Assembly (NCBI RefSeq): GCF_958450345.1 | Contig: NC_088783.1 | Coordinates: 88,554,895-88,618,894 of the forward strand | From: Calliphora vicina | Lineage: Eukaryota; Arthropoda; Insecta; Diptera; Calliphoridae | Length of the DNA stretch: 64,000 nucleotides | Direction of reading: 5' to 3' | In this document: in pieces, positions 33,149-45,049 of the stretch | How the letters are laid out: every line of letters starts with the position of its first letter | Numbering within the stretch: position 1 is the stretch's first letter | Position numbers and translations under genes: made by a program | The notes under the pieces: model-generated | Database searches by the model: none | What the model was told of the DNA's origin: nothing | Seen by the model: the letters and a program-made list of their open reading frames with translations, nothing else

Positions 33149-34482
33149 TAGGGTATTCATTCGACTAATGATCGTTCGATTAATCGAATAATTTCTTACG
33201 AATAATTATTCGAACAATTTAAAAATGGCCATTTTCGAATAACGAATAATTCGAACAACTTTATGTAGAATAATCGAATAAAACGAATAAATGTTCATAT
33301 ATTTTTAAATTTATTAAATTGCTTAAAATTTTTCATAATTCCAAATTTAAATAAGTAATAACGACAAAAATTGTATTGTTTCTGAAATTCGACAAATAAC
33401 TAAAGACAAAGGGACTTTCGGTCACTGTAGATGAATGTTCCGATAGCTCCTTCTATAAATATATAAATATTACTGCAAGAAGTTACTTAGGACTTGAACC
33501 AATGAAAATAAAAGGTACGGAATAAAATATTTGTTATTTAGCTGGCGAAATATTTGAAGAATCACAATTAATAATCAAAATATTAACTTAGATTAAAGTG
33601 GAGTTGAATGTGATGGATAATGTGATTTTGAAACGGTCGTCGAAAGTGATATTGAGGATGCCATATAAGTGATGTTATTAACCGCGTACGTAAGTGTTGC
33701 AAAATATTTAATAAATCGAATGATAAACACAAATATTGCAAACTTACGTTTTGTTGCAAGAAAAACATGGACTTCGTCTTATACCTGATGTTAGATATAG
33801 TAGGACATTTGTCTAATAAAGTAATAAACGTTTTGCGTATTTATAAATGCGTCAATCATGCACTGTCTCACTTCAAATTAACCACGTTCACTGGCAATGA
33901 TATCAAACTATTGACAGATTCCCTTTATTATGTAATTCCCAAAGATCACTTTATTAAGCAAAGATTCGGCAACGTTGATATAGCTTGATGTATAATATAA
34001 TTTGTTATAAATAATTTAGAAATAGTGAATAATTAATTTACTAAAGAATTAGTTACTCAATTTAAAACCCGAATTAATGAACGACATAAAAAAGTTCTTA
34101 ATACGTTTATATTATATTTGAATTCAGGATCATTTCCAACTTGCTCAAATTTTATAAAGCATAGCTCCAAAACGGAAATTAAAGAGTTTGCTAGTCAATT
34201 GTTTTGTAGATTGTTCGGGAGTTAAGCTGATCAGAATATTTCTGATGAAAATTTAATGATGGACTTTGTTTTCGAATGTTTTTTAACATTATCAATACTA
34301 GAATTATTAATTTTAACGTTATTTTTTGTTATTATTTAACAATAAAATATTATAAAACCGACATCAAAACTTCAGTCTTTACTTTTAAAAAAAATTTAAA
34401 TTATTCGAACAAGTTAAAATCTCTTATTCCAATTATTCGTTTTATTCGAACAAGTGACAAATCGAATAATTCGAATACCCTA
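33149..34482 (+). mobile_element. hAT element, TAGGGTATTC family, with transposase fragments
   Basis: The ends TAGGGTATTCATTCGA and TTCGAATACCCTA are inverted and ATGTGTAC is duplicated perfectly (33141-33148, 34483-34490). Plus-strand remnants in order are: about 33396-33520 (a SSFYKYINITARSYLGLEP-like block, the hAT N-terminal catalytic region); 33835-33985 (KCVNHALSHFKLTTF, QRFGNVDIA); and 34120-34270 (ASQLFCRLFG, QNISDENLMMDFVFECF). Stops and frameshifts separate them. The relative at 54607-60124 carries the same blocks on its minus strand. Confidence 0.92.
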
Positions 34483-34518
34483 ATGTGTACCCATATATAG
34501 TATATATGTAGCTATATA

Positions 34519-35010
34519 CACGCAGAGAAAAAATATAATTGGGCATGGTTACTGTAACCATTTATATAGTGTTACAAGTTTTTGAACTATATTATAGTCA
34601 CAGTAACCATTTACATGATTGTGGTAAACATAATATGGTTAACTAACGATTCACATGATTGTCTCAACCATATATATGGTTACAGTAAACATATATATGT
34701 TTGTGGCAACCATATTTATGATGAATAATTTTATCATAATATGTTGTTCTCAGATTATGATAAGCCTTAAGCCGAGAGCACCATAATATGATAAGTCCTT
34801 CATCATATAAATGGTTGTCACAAACATATACATATATGTTTACTGTAACCATATATATGGTTGAGACAATCATGTGAATCGTAAGTTAACCATATTATGG
34901 TTACCACAATCATGTAAATGGTTACTGTGACTATAATATAGTTAAAAAACTTGTAACACTATATAAATGGTTACAGTAACCATGCCCAACTATATTTTTT
35001 TCTCTGCGTG
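34519..35010. mobile_element. Full-length palindromic element, CACGCAGAGAAAA ends
   Basis: The whole 492 bp folds on itself: CACGCAGAGAAAA / TTTTTCTCTGCGTG, then GGGCATGGTTACTGTAACCA and so on, to a loop near 34760. Each arm also contains smaller palindromes such as ACCATATATATGGT and AAACATATATATGTTT. No target duplication is clear and there is no coding capacity. Confidence 0.85.
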
Positions 35011-35115
35011 TACATATATATATATGTATATATAGCTACATATATATATTTATATATATATATACTATATATTAGAGTTAATTTCAAAAACATAATTTTT
35101 CTGAAGGTTTTTGCG

Positions 35116-35800
35116 TAAATAAAAATAATGGCGTTCTTTTTTTTTGGAAAATTTTCCCTCCTTGTAGTGGTTCAACGCACCTAAAGACGCGGCTTATGAG
35201 CACATTTTTCTATAGAGCAAAAACGGTTGAGTATAATTAATATAATTGATGTTTTTTGAATCCTTATAAATAGTTCGACAAACCCACAACAGGAGTGCAA
35301 AGCTTTCTTTTATACCAATATTTCCTTTCTATGACAACCCGTTAAAAAGTAATGTGGCTTTTAAAATGTTTTGCTAAGGCAAACTAATAAAAAATTTCGA
35401 AAATTTTTTTTAACAAATTTTATTTTCTTGTTAAATAAATAACTTTGAAGCCTCATAACTTTTTAATGGTCAGTGATAGAAAGGAATGATTGGTGACGTT
35501 TTGCTAAGCTTGAAATACCTTTTCATCGTGTATGTTTAAAAAAACTAAAATTCTTTTTTTTTATTTTTTTATGAGATTTCCGCCCCCTGTTGTGGGTTTG
35601 TGGAACTATTTATAAGAATTCGAAAAACATCAATTGTATTAATTTTTGATGCAGAATCCATTGGTGAAATCAGATTTGCAATATATTCAACTGTTTTTGC
35701 TCTACAGAAAAATGTGGTCAAAATCCGCGTCTTTAGGTGAGTTGAACCACCACAAGGAGTGAAAATTTTCCAAAAAAAAGAACGCCATTATTTTTATTTT
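35116..35800. mobile_element. Foldback element with about 200-bp arms
   Basis: AAAAATAATGGCGTTCTTTT at the left pairs with AAAAGAACGCCATTATTTTT at the right. Pairing continues through GGTTCAAC, GACGCGG and AAACCCACAACAGG (35285) with CCTGTTGTGGGTTT (35586). About 280 bp lies between the arms. No coding. Confidence 0.8.
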
Positions 35801-36030
35801 TCATTTTTCGGGGGATTATGTCAATTTGTTTCCATACGCACATTTCTTTCTAGCTCTTTATATAAAATTTTGCCAAGAAAATATCTTAGAAGACAGTTGA
35901 TAAGTTTTCGTTAAGTATCAGTTTAGAACGTACTACTTAATAACATTGTTAAAATCGAAACAAAAATGATGTATAACGCTGCTCTCTACCTGAAGCCAAT
36001 TAAATATCATGGAAATCTTGTTGGTCAATT

Positions 36031-36845
36031 TCTATACCCTACATTTCATAGTGGGAGGGACCGATGTTTGTAACGCAGAAATACTAGTCCAACGTATATA
36101 GAATTGATTCTGAGTCGATTAATCGATAACTGTCCTTCTGGATAGCTAGCTGTCCAGAGCGTAATTTTGAAGACATTTCCATTATGTTTGGCACATAAAT
36201 TTTTTTCGGCCCCAATTGCCTATTGAAATTGGTTGAAAGCGGTACATTATTTCACCTAGCCCCATAAAAATGTCCTATCGAAATAGGACTTTATCAGTCA
36301 TAAATGTTTAATTATATAGGTATCCACACAAAAACCTAAAATAAAATTTAACAATGACGATCGGTCCATAATTTCGAAAATCACTCTAACGGGCATAATT
36401 CTCATAAAAATGTTGGAAACCTGTCTGTTCTTATTTATTTGCAAATAAAATATCTAAATTTGTACTACATACTTTATGGAGCTTTTTTATTACAGTTGAT
36501 TGGACTAAAAAAAAAATCCGAGTTTTACCCGTATTTTTTATATTTTTTTTCTTTACAAACCATCTCCTGAAAATTTCGAATCGAATAAAAAAGAAATCAG
36601 CCAAATCGCTCCAGCCGTTCTCACGTGATGCCATTACATACATGGACCATTTAATTTTAATTTATATAGAAGAAGATAGATAAGTTTCATATAGAAAGAA
36701 ATCACGCGACCTATTTTCAGGTGGATTGGTCCATAATTGGTCATAGATCCTATATAAAGCCCACTTTCGAAAATTATTGAAATTTTAATAAAATTATTTA
36801 CTCAGTGTAGAGTCGGACTTGAACGTCTATACTTTCTTACTTATT
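36031..36845 (+). mobile_element. Helentron-like family A, diverged copy
   Basis: It runs from TATACCCTACATTTCATAGT through TTATTTCACCTAGCCCC and GATCGGTCCATAATT to GTCGGACTTGAACGTC and CTTTCTTACTTATTT. The 3' hairpin is decayed. About 230 bp in the middle (36425-36655) is unrelated to the other copies. Confidence 0.7.
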
Positions 36846-37165
36846 TCATCTTATTAGTAGTTTTGTTGATTATATTGGTAAAAATTGCTAACCTTTGGAC
36901 AAGTCTTTTGAAGATTCCTAAAAACGAAAAACTCTGTATGAAATGAAAAATAATCCTCTGTAATTTTTCTCATAATAATTTTTGTTTGATTTGCCATTAT
37001 TTTTATTTCGCTACAGTTATGGCTAAGATACCGTTACCCCTAAAATACACTTTCAGACGTTACTGATATAATCGAAAATACCGTTACCTAAATTATGCAA
37101 ATACCCAGTTATGTTTTTCGTAATTGAGTTTATTGAAATCTACAGAATTTAAAATGTAATAATAA

Positions 37166-38062
37166 GGTGGCATGTCACAGCGTCCATTGACATAATGTCC
37201 ATGGACATTATGTCACTCCAAAAGATGACCATGGACATTATGTCATTTTGGTAGTGTCATAATGTCCATGTGTAAAGTGTAGTAAAGTCCATGGACATAA
37301 TGACACTTTTGGAGTGACATAATGTCCATGATATTTAAAAAATAATTAAAGTATTTATGTTTTAATTTAACTATCGAATTTACCGTTGTAAATTTAAAGT
37401 AGTAATAAGACGATAGCTGCGATTTTTTTATCTGTTATTTGAATTTAGTGGAGTTCAGATGTCACAAATTTAAAGTTTAAAAAAGTAAAAGTATTAAAAT
37501 GGGCAATGTAAAATATAAATATGAATTTAGGAATAAATTTGACAAAAAAAAAGAAAGTTCAATAAAAAATTTAAGAACTTTCACTTTTTAATAATTTATT
37601 TACAAGAAAGGCTTTATTTAGCGAAGCCGCCTGCCGCGTTCTATGGAGAAGAAAGTCCTTAAGAGCGGCCGTAGGCCGCCACGCAGAAAAACTTTATTTA
37701 CAAATACACTGAGTAAATAAGTTTTATGCACTCAGTAGCATGGCGAGCAACTATTCAGTATCGCAGAAAAAGAGGCATTCTCCTCCATGGAACGCGGCAG
37801 GTGGCTTCGCTACATGAAGTTTTCTAATATATGAAAATATAAACTGTTACTATAAAAATTTTATAAAAATTAGTTTTTCTAAACAAAATTTGGACATTAT
37901 GACACTTTCAAAAGTGTCATAATATCCATAAGCAAAGTGACATAGTGTCCATGGACATTATGACACTACCGAAATGACATAATGTCCATGGACATAATGT
38001 CACTTTATGGGGTGTCATAATGTCCATAGACATTATGTCAATGGACACTGTGACATGCCACC
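37166..38062. mobile_element. TIR element with repeated TGTCCATGGACA palindromes
   Basis: GGTGGCATGTCACAG and its inverse form the ends. In about 165 bp at each end the unit GACATAATGTCCATGGACAT and its variants occur again and again, in alternating orientation (for example near 37186, 37220, 37256, 37290, 37317 on the left and 37945, 37980, 38020 on the right). AATAA abuts both ends, but the flanks are too simple to define a duplication. No coding capacity. A separate GC-rich palindrome sits inside at 37619-37812. Confidence 0.85.
37619..37812. mobile_element. GC-rich palindromic insertion, TAGCGAAGCC ends
   Basis: TAGCGAAGCCGCCTGCCGCG on the left pairs with CGCGGCAGGTGGCTTCGCTA on the right. 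GAGCGGCCGTAGGCCGCC within it is also self-complementary. Base composition is clearly different from its host element. Confidence 0.7.
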
Positions 38063-38384
38063 AATAATAATACCACATTTTGATGGCTTAGTGATTAAAC
38101 GTACTAATTTGATTTTAATGAAAATTTTGATTTTAATATAAAACGTTAGAATCAATATGAAATAAAATTGAGCTGTTTTCTTAAAAAATGTTTTTTCCCG
38201 TTGTTAGATATACAAAAGTGCCAATCCTTTTTCTGGCAAAAGTGCAAATTTATTATATCAGATAAATGGAATTGAGTATAACTATGTTATTAAATATATA
38301 AAATCGATCAAAAAAGTTGTTTCATTACCTTTTGAGACAACTTAGTGACTATAGATTTCACAAATCAATTATTTATGACCTATA

Positions 38385-38620
38385 CAATCCTATTTCGAAA
38401 GGACATTTGTGGCTAGGTGAAATTTCAATCAATTTCAATAGGCTTCGTCCTTGAAACAAAACGTATGTACCAAATTTTGTCGAAATAACTTCAAAATTGC
38501 CACATGTACTTTGCATAAAAAGTCTATATGGACAACCAGCCAGATGGACGGACTCAGAAAGTTATTCAGAGTCGATCTGTATACTTTAAGATGGGTGTTA
38601 AGCCCGATATAATTTGAAAG
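38385..38620 (-). mobile_element. Helentron-like family A fragment
   Basis: On the minus strand AACACCCATCTTAAAGTATAC, AGTCCATATAGAC and AAATGTCCTTTCGAAATAGG match the middle of family A. Confidence 0.7.
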
Positions 38621-39440
38621 TGTAAAAAAAATACAAAAAAGTAAATTTTAATCCAAAAAATTGTCCAAAAGATCAATACACTGCATTATCATTTGAAAAT
38701 GATTTCGAGCATATAGAGAAATAGGGTGAATGCCGATTCGTATATTATATCGGGTTTAGAAAAAACACACTTTAGAAAATGAGCTAAGTCCTAATTTCGA
38801 AAGGCACCGAACTCAAGAAATAATCGCTTATTTTGCGTAAAAAACATCAAAATGGAATATTAAGTTAACTATTTCATACGTACTTTAACATATTGAATAC
38901 ATATATGGCAAACATTTTATCCCAGTATCGCGGAATTAAATTTATGACTTTATGTTAAGCCTTTATTAAAGGATGTTTTAAGAATTATATAAGGAAGTGG
39001 TTACCAATTATATAAGGAAGTGGTTACCACATCAAATAATATTTATCATTGAAGTAGCAAATCTGTGTTGAATTTTTTTTTTGCCTGATGTATTGCTGGA
39101 AAATGTTTTTGTCAGTGTTCAGTTATGTTATCACTAATTATAAAAGTTATAAAGCAATTATTTAACAATTTTAAAGTTGTAAAAATTACTTTTGTTTATT
39201 TATTAATCCATATTGTAATACAAAAGCCATTAAGTCCAAAAAACCACCCTGATACTTTTATATAATCGAATTAAAAATTGTCGTTAATTAAAATAATTTT
39301 TCAATGTTTTAAACATTTTTTATTTTGGGTCACTAAAGGACTAAAAAAATACTGAGAACTGAGTTAATATTTTTCCGCGTCGATAAATACATGCGCTATT
39401 CGTGTGTTTTCGTATGTCAATTTCAAAAAAGCAGATTGGA
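38621..39440. other. No gene; one short tandem duplication
   Basis: AATTATATAAGGAAGTGGTT is present twice in tandem (about 38983-39028). Otherwise AT-rich sequence without recognisable features. Confidence 0.5.
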
Positions 39441-39565
39441 AACATTTTCTAAACAAACACAAATTGCGAAGCCTTTTTGGATTGTCTGCAGAAAACACCC
39501 AGAGTCTTTGACAGGAATCGAACCCCCCAACCTTCGAACTGATAGTCTATCGGGGCAAGGAGTTC
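39441..39565 (-). repeat. tRNA-derived SINE, copy 1
   Basis: On the minus strand a tRNA-like head (CCGATAGACTATCAGTTCG, B box GGTTCGATTCC) is followed by AAAGACTCTGG, TCTGCAGACAA and TTGTTTAGAAAAT. The same order occurs at 60992-61112. A shared tRNA-like head plus a shared body defines a SINE family rather than a tRNA gene. Confidence 0.65.
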
Positions 39566-41225
39566 AAGTTTGTCGAAAGCAAAACTACTTTTGACATTTG
39601 TATTCGAATAGTCAAAAATATAAAAAGCGAATGTTGTGCAAAAACCATTACGATTTCGTTCGAATCTCTTTAGAACTTACTTGCTTAAATACAAACCAAA
39701 CAAGTAATTGAAGTATTGGGCGTGATGTTATTCTCATATCAATTTTAGGCTTATTTATCGACCCTATTCAAAATATTTTTAACCACCAAATGATCCTTGT
39801 CCATCACAAGTCTAAAGATTTATATACTATGTGTGTGTGGTGCGATGAAAGTTGCAAAGCAACCTAAAATATTACAAAGTATAATTCAATCATCACATAC
39901 TTAGAGTACAAAAAATTAAGGGTGGAAAATTCCACATTAACTCGGACATGCACTGAAAGAAACGCTTACATTTCTACATTTGCTTTAAGTGTAAACTATT
40001 ATTTCGACTTTGTCCCATTGGCTTAATAATTTCCTGTTTGCATAATAGTATAAATTGGCCAGTAACTTAATTTAAAACATTTTGTTTTGATTAAAAGTAA
40101 TTTTGCGAGTGTTCTATCCAATAAATTTATTTGGATTGCGACAAGGCAATAGTGCTATGTAGTAGTGGTGGTTGTTGGGTGGTAAATAAACATGAGATCC
40201 AAAATGTAATTCAGGGTTGTATCAAAAGTATGTATCAACCCTTAACTGAACGCAAACAACGTACATACATAGTGGAAAGTCTTGTCGTCAATGTTGACAC
40301 GATATAAATGACAATACAGTGGTATGGCTCATCATCGATGCACATGTTAAAGGTTACGCTTGTGTCCAGTGCGTGCCCATTGACTGACCTCACTCTATGT
40401 CATTTACGGGTTGAACCCAATCTGAAGGGTTTATAATCAAAATGATAAATGAATGAATGAATGTAGTATTTAATATAGGCATGTATTTATGTATATGTAT
40501 GCATTAATGTGTTTCAGATTAAAGTAAAATAAAGTTTGATTTATTACAAAATTTCAACAAATATTTTCTCTCTAAGATCATAATACCAGGTAATAACAAG
40601 TGTGTTCTCGGTAATAATTGAAATCATTTTGACAAAATTTGAACCTAACTAAGATAAATAAGTCGATATTGTGTTTATTTTAATAAGTTTTACAGTTTTA
40701 AAATTATAAATATAACTGCTGAAAGGATATTAAAGGATACAAATTTTGAAGGACATTTTTGATCCTGTCAGAATAAAATAAAAATAATTAAAAATATTCT
40801 ACAACTCTTCTTGGTCATTTGACACCAAACTTGGCATAATAGGTTAAGCAGAAGTATTTTAAAACATTTTTTTAAAAATGTGCTACTTTAAAATTTTGAA
40901 GTCCTTTTATAAGGAAACAGGATCACGAAATAAAAAACTCTGAACGCAGTTTTGCTTCATTGTTGGACGGTGTTATATATAATATATATACTATGTTAAG
41001 TGTTATAGAAACAAAATCAGTTAATAATATAGGAAAAAAGAGGATAAACGAACCGATTATGCTAGGATTCTGTAACTAATTGAATAAATAAATAAAATAA
41101 AAAATATATTAAATTAGATAGCTTATATACATTAAAGTGGCCACTTAATAACAACGCACCCTGTTATCAAAATGGAAAAAGATTTACATACGTTTTCAAC
41201 AACAAATCTACCGTTATTCCACAAT
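39566..41225. other. No identifiable gene or element
   Basis: Apparently low-repeat sequence; AGGGTTG/CAACCCT at 40213-40242 makes a small hairpin. Open frames are short. This is one of the few parts of the window without visible transposon structure. Confidence 0.4.
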
Positions 41226-41830
41226 GAATTGCATTTCATTATGTTTAGTTTTAAAAAGTGTAGACACGATGGAAAAAGGAGCTTGAGATAAAATTGTGCA
41301 CAAATATCTTGAAAATCCGATTTTATCGGATTAAAAGATACTCAAAATCTGATTTTCGGCAGATATCAGGTAAAAAATTTTACGTCTCGGCAGCTCGAGG
41401 TTGTGTGACCTTTAAATATGAATACGTAAAATTGAACAAAAATATTAATTTGGCAGGCAATCCACAGCTGCAGTTCGAAGAGTCCAGCTTTTCAGAAATG
41501 TTTAACAATTACATCACAATTACATATATGTATATAAAAATAGAGTTTGGAAAAGCGATTGCTGGCATTTATAAGACATCACACATCTGATACAAAGTTT
41601 TAGCCAAGTTGTCATTACTCAATGCCAAGTTGTCATTATTCAAATACAACTACGATGTGGTATAATGAGAATAATATTGATGTTATACCAAAACACATCA
41701 ATTAAACAAATTGCTAAATCTTTGTCCAATCGAGATATATTGGGCAATTATTAAACGTAAATTGAAAAAGAGTGCAAGTAAAGTAAATAACCAGATTTTG
41801 ATGAGAACAAAGTGGAAAATCGGTACTTTT
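41226..41830 (+). pseudogene. Tc1/mariner-type transposase remnant
   Basis: A 98-residue frame (41294-41590) includes RYSKSDFRQISGKKFYVSAA, perhaps a decayed helix-turn-helix region. Near 41725 a second frame gives CPIEIYWAIIKRKLKKSAS and RTKWKI, which matches the region around the last acidic catalytic residue and C-terminus of IS630-type transposases (PIE-W). The middle is lost to frameshifts. Confidence 0.45.
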
Positions 41831-41990
41831 CTTCTAATTGTACTCTTTAAAATTTTACTAATTGTATCTGCATAATACTTGGCTGATATGCTTCTTAGTA
41901 AAGAAAGAATGAAGGATAGATGGCTTGCTATTGAGGTATTTTTTCTATTCAGTACCTTATTCGTAAACAATTTTTAAATTTATCAAAGGT
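41818..41990 (-). mobile_element. AAAAGTACC-unit fragment
   Basis: GGTACTTTTCTTCTAATTGT followed by ATTATGCAGATAC-like and TTGGC-type sequence aligns with 63724-63800. Confidence 0.55.
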
Positions 41991-42472
41991 TTATAAATCA
42001 AATTTAGTTTGGAAATTAATATTGGGGTAAGTCTTTGTTACAAAACTTTTGCATTATTTTTTTTAAATACTCGTGTGATCAATAAATAATAAAGTGTTTG
42101 TGTCATTCTTTATTAACAGGTTTACTTGCCTAGACTGAACATGAAACTGTACTTAAAATGCAAAATAACGTATCATCAAAAAATTCGAAATTTACCTTTT
42201 TGTAGATTACGATTAAAAATTAGCAAGTTATAAAAAAAAATACTATCACTCATGCTAAATACAAAAAAAAAATTACAGTTTGTATTAAATTTTGTTTTGG
42301 AAAAACACAGCTTGAATTGATATTTTATTGTTTATGTTTTATTTACTGTTATCTCAGTTTTAGTTGATTTTGTAATCAAATTGAAAGTTATTAGATAAAG
42401 TAAAAAAAAACAAAAAAGAATTGTAAAAAATATAAAGTGTGTTTTATAATCGAAAAGAGTTATAACGAAATG

Positions 42473-42985
42473 TAGAGTGACCAACCCGGTTTTCGAATTA
42501 TTCGGAAAACCTTTTTTTTTTTAATCGGTTTTCGAGTTATTTTACAAACCGGGTGTATTGTCTCGAATTGTTCTTGTTTTGCCTCCGACAATTTTGCGTA
42601 TTGTTCAGGAGCGTGTTTGTTTTACGTTGTTTACACCATTTATAACTCAAATCGTAAATTGGTGGACTACCATTTATAACTCGATGTATGAACTGGATTT
42701 TAATAACAAGATTTAAGCATTCCAGATATAGGTCGGCTAGGGACTTACGTGAATCGACTTGGGATAACCTTTCAAATTGTGTTATATTTAAATTAACAAA
42801 CCTATGTAAACAAACTTCGTCCGATAGAAGTCAGAAAACACATCGAGCAAAAAAAATCAGCTGGCTTTTTAACGCCAGAAAAACTTTTTAATAGATTTTT
42901 TGGAAATTTTAAACAGTTAGAACTAAATGAAAGTTCATCTGTTTTAGAATATATTGAAAGTGACTCGCTCTGTTGAATTTTATAT
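42473..42985 (+). pseudogene. hAT fragment, TAGAGTGACC end with transposase piece
   Basis: TAGAGTGACCAACCCGG starts a hAT end with TTCGAATTATTCGG motifs, related to 5018. Downstream the plus strand reads LFNARKTF and, in the next frame, LFNRFFGNFKQLELNESSSV and LEYIESDSLC, a hAT linker segment seen in the opposite orientation at 5420-5560. The right end is missing. Confidence 0.65.
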
Positions 42986-43019
42986 GAATACCAAAACTTT
43001 TAAGAAATTTATACTCGTA

Positions 43020-43080
43020 AAAATGATTTTCGGAAGTGGGCCTTATATGGGAGCTATGACTAATTATGGCCCGATATGCT
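43020..43080 (-). mobile_element. Helentron-like family A scrap
   Basis: GATTTTCGGAAGTGGGCC and GGGAGCTATGACTAATTATG are the minus-strand form of the family A tail. The fragment ends at the Tc1-like insertion. Confidence 0.7.
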
Positions 43081-43082
43081 TA

Positions 43083-44402
43083 CAGTGACCGACAAAAGTC
43101 TACGTACGACCATTATTTTCGTAACTCGCGGACTTCTAAACCATAATAAGTAAAAGTAATGATGCAGTTTTATTTCATATGCATTATTAATATAACAAAA
43201 AAATATCGCTAAATTTATAATTAATTTAAACTGTTATTAACAAAAAATTAAAAAAAATATGTTGACAAAAGTCTACAAATTTTCATTAAATTCAATATTT
43301 CGTTGGGCCACCACGGGCATATACAATCGTCTGGGCATCGAAGTAACTAAATTTTCCAGTTCTGCGGACGTTATATTTTGCCATTCTTCTGGAAGATTCT
43401 CCTTTAACATTGGTTCACAAGTAATAAGATGTTTTCGGATCTTCCGTTGTAGAATTTCCCACACGCGCTCAATAACATTTAAGTCCGGACTTTGAGGTGG
43501 TGTGAACAATTGTCGTGGGGCATGGTAGAGTAGCCAATCTTAGACAGTTTGAGACGTATGTTTCGGATCGTTATCTTGCTGAAATATCCAACTTTAACCA
43601 AGAGTTAAAATATCAACTGGTGCTCTCAAATTTTGTTCCAAAATGGATTTGTACTGATAACGATCCATATTACCCTCAATACCATCAAACCATCACACTG
43701 CCACCACCATGCAAGTAAGTTTTTCGAATCCATTGCTGTATTTGTTTTGCGCCATACTTTATATCTCCAACACTTCCAAATATGTTATACTTCAACTCAT
43801 CAGTGAACAAAACTGGCTTCCAGAATTCCATGTCCTTTTCAAAGTGCTTTTGGGCGAATTCCAAACGAAATTTCCGATCCGTTCGCTAATTTACGAGGAT
43901 TTCTGCTTTAATTACCATTATTATTTAAGGTTCTTTGAATTGTTCGTGAATAAAGAATATCTTCTGATCTTGTTGCAAGTTCTTCGGCCAATTTTGTGGT
44001 ATTTACTTTTGGGTTTTTGTTGACTTCTTTTAAAATGAAGATTACATCTCTACGATGTAGTTTCTTTGGGCGACCACTTCGCGGCTTGTTTTTAACTGTA
44101 CCAGTGTTTTCAAAGTAACTGAATATTTCTTGATCTGTAGACTTGATAAATTGCATTGCTTATCTGTTAGTATTCAAAAAAAAAAAAAAAAAAACTGGAC
44201 ATGCTGTGGTCGTATGTAGACTTTTGTCGATGTTTTTATTGTTTTTTATGAATAATTTTGCAAGTTTACGTTGCAACAACATTTTTTTTGGTGCATAGCA
44301 ATATAAATAGATTTCAAACAAAACTGCATTATTATTTTTTTATTTACCGGGTTTTCTCTAATAAAGTGGCAAAAATTGTGGTCGTACTAGACTTATGTCG
44401 AC
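43083..44402 (-). pseudogene. Tc1-like element with IR/DR ends and broken transposase
   Basis: TA then CAGTGACCGACAAAAGTC begins it. GACAAAAGTCTAC recurs at 43264, 173 bp in. At the other end the inverse GTAGACTTTTGTC occurs at 44216 and a decayed outer copy at about 44388, again about 172 bp apart. The minus strand encodes an N-terminal helix-turn-helix region (43908-44156: KNKPRSGRPKKLHRRDV, TKLAEELATRS) and a C-terminal catalytic part (43273-43509: TPPQSPDLNVIERVWEILQ, with the last acidic residue of the DDE triad). The middle holds frameshifts. Confidence 0.9.
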
Positions 44403-44644
44403 AATTTCTTGCCAAGCTGGTATTTTTGGCAATTTATATTGTGGTGAACTGATATCCCAAAGCGTTGGACAGCATTAATTAGTTTCATAATGTCATCGTG
44501 AGACCATTCAGTGTTAACTTTTGGTCTTATTTGTTTGTATATCTTTCGCTGTTTGTTGGCAACTTGTACTTTTTCTGGCGTTCTGCATTCGGAATCATCT
44601 GCATCGCAAGCATTTGCCAACAAAGCTTTAATAATGTCATCCAT
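44403..44644 (-). CDS. Open frame of unknown family upstream of the Tc1 insertion
   Basis: The frame begins MDDIIKALLANACDADDSEC and continues KVQVANKQRKIYKQIRPKV and EWSHDDIMKLINAVQRFGIS. The last block, a Trp followed by acidic residues and a KLI-V helix, is reminiscent of SANT/Myb-like or MADF domains that occur in host regulators and in Harbinger-type transposon proteins. It runs out where the Tc1-like element begins, so it may have been broken by that insertion. No paralogue is in the window. Confidence 0.35.
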
Positions 44645-44889
44645 TTCTTTATTTGCGTATGTCTGTTAATAAATCGAGCATTTTTTATTTTAAGGAATAG
44701 TAATACAAGACATATGTAATAGCGTGTAAATCAAATTCGCGTAAAACGAGGTTCTAATTTAGAACGAAATGCTTTTGTGGGGGTAATAATTTTTTATTTT
44801 GCGTAAAACAATACATCAGTCACATAACAAAAAAGAAATTGCGACCTAAAAATCGCGTTAAATAGAAAACACAAATGTACATACATATC

Positions 44890-45049
44890 GTCACCTTAAA
44901 TGAAAGCGGACGTAACTACACAAAAATTTAAAATCGAGTTTTTGATTGATTGAACAATTGCCAAGAATACTCTATTATTATTGATTTTATAACGTATCCT
45001 GTAAAAACAATAAAAATGTAGTTACGTTCGTTTGCATTTAAGGCGACGA
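44890..45049. mobile_element. mariner-type MITE, TCGTCACCTTAAATG ends, TA duplication
   Basis: 160 bp with ends TCGTCACCTTAAATGAAAGC and GTTTGCATTTAAGGCGACGA, flanked by TA-containing sequence. It is nested in a stretch with repeated TCGCGTAAA motifs (44730, 45330-45410), perhaps another decayed DNA transposon. Confidence 0.75.
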
